This document shows positions 1-7,173 of a stretch of 15,771 nucleotides of DNA, one piece after another. A program made the translations under genes and the position numbers. Each line of letters opens with the position of its first letter. Position 1 is the first letter of the stretch. Under the pieces are notes generated by a model that made no database searches, had not been told where the DNA came from, and worked only from the letters and a program-made list of their open reading frames with translations. Source of the stretch: CAYWGR01 sp964458015 (GTDB lineage Bacteria > Planctomycetota > Planctomycetia > Pirellulales > Thermoguttaceae); NCBI GenBank assembly GCA_964458015.1, contig CAYWGR010000137.1, positions 1 through 15,771 on the forward strand, in the 5' to 3' direction.

Positions 1-1
1 G

Positions 2-130
2 AACGAAAAAGTGCAATCCGCGATTTTGACAGGCAATCAAGCAATGGGCGGCTTTGTTTCCGAGAATAAAATCGGCAAACGCTTGCAAGCGGTCGCCAAC
101 GAGGAAGAATCGGCGAAAGCATCGCCATAG
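2..130 (+). CDS. C-terminal end of an unidentified protein (5' truncated by window edge)
   Basis: Frame 2 is open from the window edge to a TAG at 128-130, giving 42 residues that begin NEKVQSAILTG and end EEESAKASP. The other two forward frames are stopped by positions 29 and 69. The codons look like those of the neighbouring genes and the charged, alanine-rich end is typical of a protein C-terminus. The strong hairpin eight bases after the stop fits the end of a transcription unit. I do not recognise the family from so short a piece. An internal ATG at 44 exists, but there is no reason to think translation begins there. Confidence 0.6.
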   Translation, partial: NEKVQSAILTGNQAMGGFVSENKIGKRLQAVANEEESAKASP

Positions 131-137
131 AAAAGGA

Positions 138-180
138 CTCTGCAAGGGGGGGAAACTCCCGCGGTCTCCCCCTTGTAGAG
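138..180. terminator. Strong stem-loop between the upstream gene and the exoribonuclease operon
   Basis: Bases 138-150 (CTCTGCAAGGGGG) pair with 168-180 (CCCCCTTGTAGAG) over 13 bp, with one G-U, around a 17-nt loop. It starts seven bases after the stop codon at 130. There is no U-run after it on the + strand; on the - strand it is followed by TCCTTTTC. It is best read as a transcript-end hairpin for the upstream gene. It could also act as a barrier or leader element for the exoribonuclease genes downstream. Confidence 0.5.
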
Positions 181-201
181 GAATTGCCGCCGTCCTACAA
201 T
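173..201 (+). promoter_or_regulatory. Possible sigma70-like promoter of the yhaM-rnr operon
   Basis: A -10-like TACAAT lies at 196-201 with TTGTAG at 173-178, 17 bp upstream. The -10 matches the consensus at five of six positions, the -35 at only three. Transcription would begin near 208 and leave a leader of about 45 nt before the ATG at 253. The -35 falls in the right arm of the hairpin at 138-180, so the two could interfere with each other. Confidence 0.3.
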
Positions 202-252
202 GCAGCATCGTTTTGGCATTTTTATTCATTTTTCATGTTGAAGGTTACGTTC

Positions 253-1230
253 ATGCCGCGTCGGTACGTTAGCGAGTTGACCCATCAAGAGCCTATCAAT
301 CAAGTGTTTGTCGCGAACGACAAGCAACTGCGGTCTAACCGCAATGGAAATCTCTATTTGCAGCTAGACCTTTCCGACCGTTCCGGATCGATTCCCGCCC
401 GGATGTGGAACGCTGCCGAGTCGCTCTACAAATCGTTCGACAACGGCGACTATGTTCAGGTCGAGGGAGCGGCCCAGCTTTATCAAGGCGCCATGCAAAT
501 TATCCTCTCCAAGCTCCGCAAAATCGATCCTTCCGAGGTCGAGGAGTCAGACTTCGTGCCGCTGCCGGCCGTCGAAGTCGATAAGTTGATGTTGCGTCTG
601 GGTGAAATCCTGCGCGGCTTGGAGGATGTCGAACTTAAAACGTTGGCCGAGTGCTTTTTGATGGACGAGGCGCTCATGGCCAAGTTCGCGATGGCGCCGG
701 CAGGCACGAAAAACCATCATGCCTACCACGGCGGATTGCTCGAACACGTGGTCAACCTGATGGAGGTCGTGCTGCGCGTGGCTCCCTGCTATCCGCAGAT
801 CAACCGCGACCTACTTTTGATGGGGGCCTTTCTGCATGACTTCGGCAAGGTCGAAGAACTCAGCTACGACCGCGGCCTCAGCTACAGCGACGAGGGGCAA
901 CTCATCGGCCATTTGGTCATTGCCGTTGGAATGCTCGACGCGAAAGTGGCCGAAGCGGAAAAACTCTCCGGCGAACCGATTTCCCAGGAAACCGTGCTGC
1001 GGCTCAAACACATGATCGTCAGCCATCACGGCGAATACGCCTTCGGAAGCCCCAAGCTGCCCATGACGCTCGAAGCCATCGCCCTGTGCCAGCTCGACAA
1101 TCTCGACGCTAAAGTAAACACATTCGCCAATTTGATGAAGGAAGATCCGAACGTGGATAGTCCTTGGACGACGTACAACCCAAACCTTGAACGAAAACTG
1201 TTCAAGGGAAAATCTAATGAATCCTCTTGA
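253..1230 (+). CDS. yhaM: YhaM-type 3'-5' exoribonuclease (OB-fold plus HD domain)
   Basis: Predicted cytoplasmic 3'-5' exonuclease of the YhaM/CBF1 family, 325 aa, close to the roughly 314 aa of Bacillus YhaM. An N-terminal OB-fold (residues about 15-92) should bind nucleic acid. The metal-dependent HD phosphohydrolase domain follows (about 150-310). Visible metal ligands are H165 in GLLEH, H195-D196 in FLHDFGK, H220, H258-H259 in VSHHGEYAFGSP, and D282 in QLDNLDA. The start at 253 is chosen because AAGG lies eight bases upstream and MPRRYVSEL fits the family start; upstream in-frame ATGs at 184 and 235 lack an SD. The stop overlaps the start of rnr by 14 bp, so the two are very probably one operon. 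The family is clear; substrate (RNA and/or DNA) is inferred from homologues. Confidence 0.9.
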   Translation: MPRRYVSELTHQEPINQVFVANDKQLRSNRNGNLYLQLDLSDRSGSIPARMWNAAESLYKSFDNGDYVQVEGAAQLYQGAMQIILSKLRKIDPSEVEESDFVPLPAVEVDKLMLRLGEILRGLEDVELKTLAECFLMDEALMAKFAMAPAGTKNHHAYHGGLLEHVVNLMEVVLRVAPCYPQINRDLLLMGAFLHDFGKVEELSYDRGLSYSDEGQLIGHLVIAVGMLDAKVAEAEKLSGEPISQETVLRLKHMIVSHHGEYAFGSPKLPMTLEAIALCQLDNLDAKVNTFANLMKEDPNVDSPWTTYNPNLERKLFKGKSNESS

Positions 1231-3493
1231 AGAATCGATCTTAATACTTGTCAGCGCCGCCGGTTACCGTCCCATTAAACCGCGGATCATCGCTCAACAA
1301 CTCAATCTCTCCCGGGACGAAGCGGCCGACGTGAAAAAGGCCGTCAAACGCATGGTGCAGCGGGGTCGGCTCCGCTATGGGCCCAACCATTTGGTTATGC
1401 CCGCCGACGTGAACGCCCCCGAGCCGAATGCAACATCCGCGAAGTCCGCTGCTCCGCGATCTGCCTGCAAGAAACTGACGGGCATGTTCCAGCGCAACCA
1501 AAAAGGCTTTGGTTTCGTCCGGCTTACAGGAGAAAATGCATCCGCGGATAAAGCCAAAGACATTTATATTCCGGCCGACAGCACGCGCGACGCCGCAACG
1601 GGTGATCTGGTCGCGGTTGAATTGAAAAAACACCGTCACGGCGATCCTGGTCCGCGCGGCGAGATCGTCGAAATTCTCGAACGGCAAACCCATCAATTTG
1701 TCGGCACCTATTTTGAAGCTGATGGCGCGGCCTACGTTCAGGTTGACGGTTCTCTGTTCACCAAGCCGATCTATGTGGGCGATCCAGGCGCGAAAAATGC
1801 CCAACCCGACGATAAAGTCGTGATCGAAATGATCCGTTTCCCTTCACCCATGCGCGACGGCGAGGGAGCCATCGCCGAAGTGCTCGGCCCGCGCGGCAAA
1901 CCGGGCATCGACACCCTTTCGATCATCCGCGAGTTCAATCTGCCCGACCATTTCGCCGAGGATGCCTTGGACGAGGCCCGGCGATTGGTCGAAACATTCG
2001 ATGAATCGATTGGCGACCGAACCGACTTCACCGGCAAAACGATTGTGACGATCGACCCGGTCGATGCTCGCGATTTCGACGACGCCATCTCGCTGGAAAA
2101 GCTCGACAACGGCCACTGGCTGCTCGGCGTGCATATCGCCGACGTTTCGAATTTCGTTCGCCCCAAAACCGCGATCGACCGCGAGGCTCTCGAACGGGCC
2201 ACCAGCGTTTATCTGCCCGACCGCGTGCTGCCGATGTTGCCCGAGCTGATCTCGAACGGACTGGCAAGCCTTCAGCCCAGCAAAGTGCGCTATACCAAAT
2301 CGGCCGTGATCGAGTTGACGCCCGAAGGCGTGCGAGTTTCCACCGAACTGCATTCGGCTGCCATCCGCAGCAGCAAACGGCTCACCTATGAACAGGTCGA
2401 TGAATTTCTGGCCGACCGCGAGGCGTCGCAACGCAAACTCGGCAGCAAGGTTTGCGAACTGCTAGGGCTAATGCATACGCTGGCGATGACCATGCGAAAA
2501 CGCCGTTTTGCCGCCGGCGCTCTCGAATTGACCATGCCCGAGGTCAAGGTGGAACTCGACAAACAAGGGCGTGTGTCGGGGGCCCATGTGTCCGTCAACA
2601 CGGAAAGCCACCAGATGATCGAGGAGTTCATGCTGGCTGCCAACGAGGCCGTAGCCGAAACGTTGCGAGATCGTTCGCTGCACTTCTTGCGCCGCGTTCA
2701 TCAGGCCCCCAGTACTCAAAAAATCCAAGCGCTCGAAGAATTCATGACCGAGCTAGGCTATCCGAACAAGGGTTTGCAAAGCCGCTTCGCATTGCAGAAA
2801 TTATTGGATGACGCCGAAGGGCGTCCCGAGCAACATGCCGTGCATTTTGCAGTGCTGCGTTCTTTGCAACGGGCGATTTACAGCCCTCAAGACGAAGGCC
2901 ACTATGCCTTGGCCAGCCAATGCTACTGCCACTTCACCTCGCCCATCCGGCGCTATCCCGACTTAACGGTGCATCGCTTGGTCGATGCCATCGTTACGAA
3001 AACCAAGCCCCGAAACGATTACGACGAATTAGTCGCCCTCGGGCGGCATTGCTCCGATCGTGAACAACGGGCCGAAGCCGCTGAACGCGATTTGACGAAG
3101 CTTAAACTGCTTGCCTACCTAAGCGACCGAATCGGCGAGGAAATGGATGCCGTCGTGACCGGCGTCGAGAGTTTCGGCATTTTCGTGCAAGGCATCGAAC
3201 TGCCGGCCGAAGGCTTGGTCCGCGTCGAGGCCTTAAGCGACGACTATTACCGATTCGACCGCGCTACGCACACCTTGGCCGGACATCGCGAGGGCAACAG
3301 CTATCGGCTAGGCGATTTATTACGTGTGGCCGTGGCTCGGGTCGATCTCGAACGCCGCGAATTGGATTTCCGCGTAATCGAACGCAAGAAGAGTCGTTCA
3401 CAAAAAACAGCTCCTGTTCCCAAGGCCGCGAAAAAAAGCGTGAAAACAAAGAAAAAGGGTACTTCTACAAAACGCGGCAAACGACGTTCTTAA
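1217..3493 (+). CDS. rnr: Ribonuclease R
   Basis: Processive 3'-5' exoribonuclease that degrades structured RNA, 758 aa. Domains in order: N-terminal winged HTH (about 1-60), two cold-shock/OB domains (about 88-150, opening KKLTGMFQRNQKGFGFV, and 165-235), RNB catalytic domain (about 265-590), S1 domain (about 640-725) and a lysine/arginine-rich tail ending KRGKRRS. The RNB metal-binding motif is DPVDARDFDDA at residues 280-290, with all expected aspartates present; FTSPIRRYPD at 573-582 is the second signature. The ATG at 1217 is preferred because AAGGGAA lies seven bases upstream; the in-frame ATG at 1187 sits deep inside yhaM. The 14-bp overlap with yhaM suggests translational coupling. 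No terminator is seen in the 38 bp before the convergent mnmG. Confidence 0.97.
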   Translation: MNPLEESILILVSAAGYRPIKPRIIAQQLNLSRDEAADVKKAVKRMVQRGRLRYGPNHLVMPADVNAPEPNATSAKSAAPRSACKKLTGMFQRNQKGFGFVRLTGENASADKAKDIYIPADSTRDAATGDLVAVELKKHRHGDPGPRGEIVEILERQTHQFVGTYFEADGAAYVQVDGSLFTKPIYVGDPGAKNAQPDDKVVIEMIRFPSPMRDGEGAIAEVLGPRGKPGIDTLSIIREFNLPDHFAEDALDEARRLVETFDESIGDRTDFTGKTIVTIDPVDARDFDDAISLEKLDNGHWLLGVHIADVSNFVRPKTAIDREALERATSVYLPDRVLPMLPELISNGLASLQPSKVRYTKSAVIELTPEGVRVSTELHSAAIRSSKRLTYEQVDEFLADREASQRKLGSKVCELLGLMHTLAMTMRKRRFAAGALELTMPEVKVELDKQGRVSGAHVSVNTESHQMIEEFMLAANEAVAETLRDRSLHFLRRVHQAPSTQKIQALEEFMTELGYPNKGLQSRFALQKLLDDAEGRPEQHAVHFAVLRSLQRAIYSPQDEGHYALASQCYCHFTSPIRRYPDLTVHRLVDAIVTKTKPRNDYDELVALGRHCSDREQRAEAAERDLTKLKLLAYLSDRIGEEMDAVVTGVESFGIFVQGIELPAEGLVRVEALSDDYYRFDRATHTLAGHREGNSYRLGDLLRVAVARVDLERRELDFRVIERKKSRSQKTAPVPKAAKKSVKTKKKGTSTKRGKRRS

Positions 3494-3531
3494 TTCAATC
3501 CAATCGGAACCAAAACACCGTCGCTTGGCTG

Positions 3532-5367
3532 CTATTTTCCGCCCAGATAAACCATCAACACGCTTAAATCGGCCGGGGTAATGCCGCTGATACGCGCGGC
3601 TTGAGCCAAATCGACCGGATTGACCTGTGAAAGCTTTTCTCGTGCCTCGGCCCGCAGATGGGGAACCGTTCCGTAGTTGATATCCGCGGGAATATGGCGG
3701 CCGGCAAGACGTTGCTGCCGGTCGATCTCAAGCTGCTGTCGAGCGACATAGCCGGCATACTTGGCATCGTAGGTCGCTTGAATGGCCGCATCCGCCGACA
3801 CGGCGGCCAGTTCCGGCAAACGTGCGACAACATCATCCCACGAAATCTCGGGCCGACGCAGCATCTTGGCCAAGGAACCGGCGCTGGTGTGGGTTGTTTC
3901 CAACAGTCGCGTTACGTGGTCAATGGCCGTGACCTTCTCCTCGAACCGACGCCAACGCCGCGGATCAATAAGCCCTCGTTCCTGGGCCAAGGGCGTTAAT
4001 CGACGGTCGGCATTGTCCGGCCGAAGCAGTAAGCGGTATTCCGCCCGGCTGGTAAACATCCGATACGGCTCATCGACGCCGCGTGTGATTAGATCGTCGA
4101 TCATCACGCCGATGTAGGCTTGATCGCGGCGCAACACCAACGGATCTTCGCCGCGGAGCGCGAGGGCCGCATTGGCGCCGGCGATAAGCCCCTGCGCGGC
4201 AGCCTCTTCGTAGCCGGTGGTGCCGTTCACTTGCCCAGCACAATACAACCCCGCAACGCGCTTGGTTTCCAGCGAAAGCTTCAACTGCGAGGGCGGCAGA
4301 TAGTCGTATTCGATCGCATAGCCGAATCGCAAGACTTCGGCCCGCTCCAAGCCCGGAATCAGCCGCAGCATCTCCAATTGCACGTCATGCGGCATGCTGG
4401 TCGCAAGCCCATTGACATAGACCTCATCGGTCCGGCGCCCCTCGGGCTCTAAAAATATCTGATGTTGCTGTTTATCGGCGAATCGGACGACTTTCGTCTC
4501 GACCGAAGGACAATAACGAGGGCCGGTCGATTGGATTTGCCCGCTGTACATCGGGGCTCGATGTAAATTGGCACGCAACAGGTCGTGAAGCGCCGGCGTG
4601 GTGTAGGTGATCCAGCAGGGAACTTGTTCGCAATCAATCCGATCCGTTAAAAACGAAAACGGCTCCGGCCGCTCATCGCCTGCCTGACGTTGTGTTTTTT
4701 CATAATCAATCGTGCGGCCATTGAGCCGGGCCGGCGTGCCTGTTTTGAATCGGCCAAGCTCGAAGCCCAGTCGCAAGAGCGCCTCGCTAGTGCCGGCGGA
4801 GGTCGGCTCTCCGGTCCGGCCGCCGGGCCGCGTGGATTCGCCTTCGTGAAGAAGACCCCGCAGAAAGGTGCCGGCGCAAAGCACGACCGCCTTGGCGCGG
4901 TAGGTGTTTCCCTCGGCAGTGCGAACGCCGGCAATCCGTGTGCTCGGCCCAAAATCACTCGCCCCTTGCTGCTGTTCAACGATCAAATCCTCAACGGTTT
5001 CCGCGCGCAGCGAAAGCCCCGGCTGGGATTCGAGAATCCGGCGGACTTCCTGCTTGTAAACGAGTTTATCGGCCTGGGCGCGAGGCCCATGCATCGCCGG
5101 CCCTTTGCTGCGGTTGAGCATCCGGAACTGAATGCCCGTGGCGTCGATCACTTGGCCCATAACACCGCCGAGAGCATCGATCTCGCGGACGATTTGCCCC
5201 TTGCCCACGCCGCCGATGGCCGGATTGCAACTCATCAAGGCGATGGTGTCGAGATTGGTGGTCAAAAGCGCGGTATTAGCGCCCAGCCGTGCCGCGGCCA
5301 ATGCCGCTTCAACGCCGGCATGACCGCCGCCGATTACCAGGATGTCAAAATCATGGGAAACCACCAT
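3532..5367 (-). CDS. mnmG: tRNA uridine-5-carboxymethylaminomethyl modification enzyme MnmG (GidA)
   Basis: FAD-dependent partner of MnmE that installs the cmnm5 group on the wobble uridine of certain tRNAs. It is 611 aa, near the usual 620-630. The N-terminus carries the dinucleotide fold DILVIGGGHAGVEAA, then LMSCNPAIGGVGKGQIV with the conserved cysteine. GRFKTGTPARLNGRTID and FTSRAEYRLLLRPDNADRRL are the family signatures. The C-terminal tRNA/MnmE-binding region ends in ARISGITPADLSVLMVYLG. The start at 5367 gives MVVSHDFDILV, the usual MnmG opening. The frame stays open upstream to 5550, but that extension runs through the palindromic repeat and is not part of the protein. GGAAAG sits only two bases before this ATG, so GTG at 5364 is an alternative start. 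No mnmE is in view. Confidence 0.97.
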   Translation of the reverse strand: MVVSHDFDILVIGGGHAGVEAALAAARLGANTALLTTNLDTIALMSCNPAIGGVGKGQIVREIDALGGVMGQVIDATGIQFRMLNRSKGPAMHGPRAQADKLVYKQEVRRILESQPGLSLRAETVEDLIVEQQQGASDFGPSTRIAGVRTAEGNTYRAKAVVLCAGTFLRGLLHEGESTRPGGRTGEPTSAGTSEALLRLGFELGRFKTGTPARLNGRTIDYEKTQRQAGDERPEPFSFLTDRIDCEQVPCWITYTTPALHDLLRANLHRAPMYSGQIQSTGPRYCPSVETKVVRFADKQQHQIFLEPEGRRTDEVYVNGLATSMPHDVQLEMLRLIPGLERAEVLRFGYAIEYDYLPPSQLKLSLETKRVAGLYCAGQVNGTTGYEEAAAQGLIAGANAALALRGEDPLVLRRDQAYIGVMIDDLITRGVDEPYRMFTSRAEYRLLLRPDNADRRLTPLAQERGLIDPRRWRRFEEKVTAIDHVTRLLETTHTSAGSLAKMLRRPEISWDDVVARLPELAAVSADAAIQATYDAKYAGYVARQQLEIDRQQRLAGRHIPADINYGTVPHLRAEAREKLSQVNPVDLAQAARISGITPADLSVLMVYLGGK

Positions 5368-5475
5368 AACTTTCCATGATAAAGACCATGCGTTCCGACG
5401 GCTAGAGGGCAATGGAAAAGATGCCATTTCCGAAGAACCAAGAAACACTGTTAAGTCCTTGGTCACGGAGGAACC

Positions 5476-5560
5476 GTCATCCTGAGCGAAGCGAAGGATC
5501 TTGTTGGCGTGTTGGGACTTGCATAGGCTCACGGAGATTCTTCGCTTCACTCAGAATGAC
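5476..5560. repeat. Dispersed palindromic repeat, 26-bp arms
   Basis: Left arm 5476-5501 begins GTCATCCTGAGCGAAGCGAA; right arm 5535-5560 is its inverse complement at 23 of 26 positions, with a 33-nt loop. Read through, such arms encode strings like ILRFAQDD or FFASLRMT. I recognise these as the translation of a very widespread intergenic palindromic element of many bacterial genomes. It lies between the divergent mnmG and fucosidase genes and may form a hairpin in either transcript. Only one copy is in this window. Confidence 0.8.
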
Positions 5561-5573
5561 TGCTTTTAGCGAC

Positions 5574-5602
5574 TTTGCAGTTCTCTTGCGAAGAACTGTA
5601 AA
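5574..5602. promoter_or_regulatory. Inverted repeat just upstream of the fucosidase -35 box
   Basis: TTTGCAGTTCT (5574-5584) pairs with AGAACTGTAAA (5592-5602): 11 bp including one G-U in RNA, with a 7-nt loop. Its centre is about 53 bp upstream of the inferred transcription start and it ends three bases before the -35 hexamer. That is a plausible position for an activator or repressor operator. It could instead be a weak hairpin terminator; no U-run follows it. Confidence 0.4.
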
Positions 5603-5605
5603 ATC

Positions 5606-5634
5606 TTTACAACCCAAATAACGGCCGGTACAAT
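5606..5634 (+). promoter_or_regulatory. Sigma70-like promoter of the fucosidase gene
   Basis: TTTACA at 5606-5611 and TACAAT at 5629-5634 are separated by exactly 17 bp, each matching the consensus at five of six positions. The start of transcription would be near 5641, giving a leader of about 52 nt before the ATG at 5693. This is the best promoter match seen in the window. Confidence 0.6.
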
Positions 5635-5692
5635 ACATCCTTACGCAACGGCTTCCTGACGATCAACCTATCCCCTCCCTTTGGATCCTGCC

Positions 5693-7147
5693 ATGAAAAA
5701 ACTCTTGCTCGTGGTTTTGGCGGCATTGTTATTGGTAAATACGCTTTTCGCGGCATCAGCTCCAGAGCCCTACGGGCCAACGCCCAGCCCTCGGCAGCTT
5801 GCGTGGCATGGCCTGGAGATGTACGCCTTCGTGCATTTCACCACGAACACCTTCACCGACAAGGAATGGGGCTATGGCGACGAGTCGGAAAAAGTGTTTA
5901 ATCCCACCGTTTTCGACGCCGACCAGATCGTTCGCACCGTGAAAGAAGCCGGTTTGAAAGGCTTGATCCTAACCTGCAAACATCACGACGGCTTCTGCCT
6001 TTGGCCGAGCAAGTATACCGAGCATTCGGTGAAGAACAGCCCTTGGAAAAACGGCCAAGGCGACTTGGTTAAGGAAATTTCCGACGCTTGCCGCAAATAC
6101 GATGTGAAATTCGGCACGTATCTTTCGCCTTGGGATCGCAACCACAAGGATTACGGACGTCCGGAATATCTCACCTACTATCGCAACCAACTGCGCGAAT
6201 TGATGACCGGCTATGGCCCCATCTTCGAGATGTGGTTCGACGGCGCCAACGGCGGCGACGGCTACTATGGCGGTGAGCGAGCCACGCGGCGCATCGACAA
6301 TCACACCTATTACGACTGGGATAACACCTGGAAGATCGTCCGCGAATTGCAGCCTGGCGCTTGTATGTTCAGCGATGGCGGACCGGATTGCCGCTGGGTC
6401 GGCAACGAGTCGGGTTTCGCCGGCGAAACCTGTTGGGCCACGATCAACCGCGCCGGCTTGCTGCCGGGTGTGGCCGATGCCGCTGTGTTGAATCGAGGGC
6501 AACGCCCTGGCACGCATTGGCTTCCCGCCGAGGTGGACGTCTCAATCCGGCCCGGCTGGTTTTACCATGCCAAAGAAGACAATCAGGTGAAAACGCCCGA
6601 GCAACTGCTGAAAATTTATTACGAGTCGGTCGGTCGCGGCGCGAATTTGATTTTGAATCTTCCGCCCGACCGTCGCGGCATCATTCATGAAAACGACGTA
6701 AAATCGCTGCAAGCTTGGCAAAAAACGCTCGCAGCCACCTTTGCCGTGGATTTGGCGAGAAAAGCCAACGCAACGGCCGACAATACGCGAGGCAACGATC
6801 CGAAATTCGCGCCGGCCAACGTTGTTGACGACAATCGCGATACCTACTGGACCACCGATGATTCGGTCAAAACGCCCGAGCTTGTTCTCGACCTAGGGCA
6901 ACCCACCACATTCAACGTCGTGCGGGTGCGCGAGTATCTGCCGCTGGGACAACGAATCGACGCGGTTGCCGTGGATGCCTGGGACGGCGGCCATTGGGTC
7001 GAATTAGCCAAGGCCACGAGCATCGGCAACCAACGCTTGTTGCAGACCAAGACGACGACAACCTCGAAAGTCCGCCTTCGCATCACACAGGCGGCCGTGT
7101 GCCCGGCCATTTCCGAAGTCGGCCTGTTCCTTGCCCCGGGCAAGTAA
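5693..7147 (+). CDS. Secreted GH29 alpha-L-fucosidase with C-terminal F5/8-type (CBM32-like) domain
   Basis: Exported retaining alpha-L-fucosidase, 484 aa, expected to release fucose from glycans outside the cytoplasm or in the periplasm. Residues 1 to about 22 (MKKLLLVVLAALLLVNTLFA) are a classic signal peptide. The GH29 barrel spans about 28-350: YAFVHFTTNTF, CKHHDGFCLWPS (95-106), and the nucleophile D183 in FEMWFDGANGGDG. E280 in WLPAEVD is a candidate acid/base residue. Residues about 355-482 form a discoidin/F5-8 type C domain (VVDDNRDTYWTT, ELVLDLGQ, FNVVRVREY), a likely carbohydrate binder. I chose the ATG at 5693; a TTG at 5681 adds only MDPA. The SD is weak. No sulfatase or other glycan-degradation gene is adjacent, so substrate context is missing. 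Confidence 0.95.
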   Translation: MKKLLLVVLAALLLVNTLFAASAPEPYGPTPSPRQLAWHGLEMYAFVHFTTNTFTDKEWGYGDESEKVFNPTVFDADQIVRTVKEAGLKGLILTCKHHDGFCLWPSKYTEHSVKNSPWKNGQGDLVKEISDACRKYDVKFGTYLSPWDRNHKDYGRPEYLTYYRNQLRELMTGYGPIFEMWFDGANGGDGYYGGERATRRIDNHTYYDWDNTWKIVRELQPGACMFSDGGPDCRWVGNESGFAGETCWATINRAGLLPGVADAAVLNRGQRPGTHWLPAEVDVSIRPGWFYHAKEDNQVKTPEQLLKIYYESVGRGANLILNLPPDRRGIIHENDVKSLQAWQKTLAATFAVDLARKANATADNTRGNDPKFAPANVVDDNRDTYWTTDDSVKTPELVLDLGQPTTFNVVRVREYLPLGQRIDAVAVDAWDGGHWVELAKATSIGNQRLLQTKTTTTSKVRLRITQAAVCPAISEVGLFLAPGK

Positions 7148-7173
7148 TAATCGCGCGAGAAACGATGCTGTCG

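Noticed and set aside
26..31. TTGACA considered as a -35 box
   Set aside because: No -10 at suitable spacing, and it lies within the open frame of the upstream gene's C-terminus.
1241..1804. A 187-codon - strand frame inside rnr
   Set aside because: It is a shadow of the RNase R coding sequence without start signals or motifs.
4690..5379. A 229-codon + strand frame antisense to mnmG
   Set aside because: It mirrors the codon periodicity of mnmG, has no SD, and its translation shows no domain; mnmG itself is unmistakable.
5368..5550. N-terminal extension of MnmG
   Set aside because: The added residues come from the palindromic repeat and spacer; the FAD-binding fold begins at the 5367 start as in the family.
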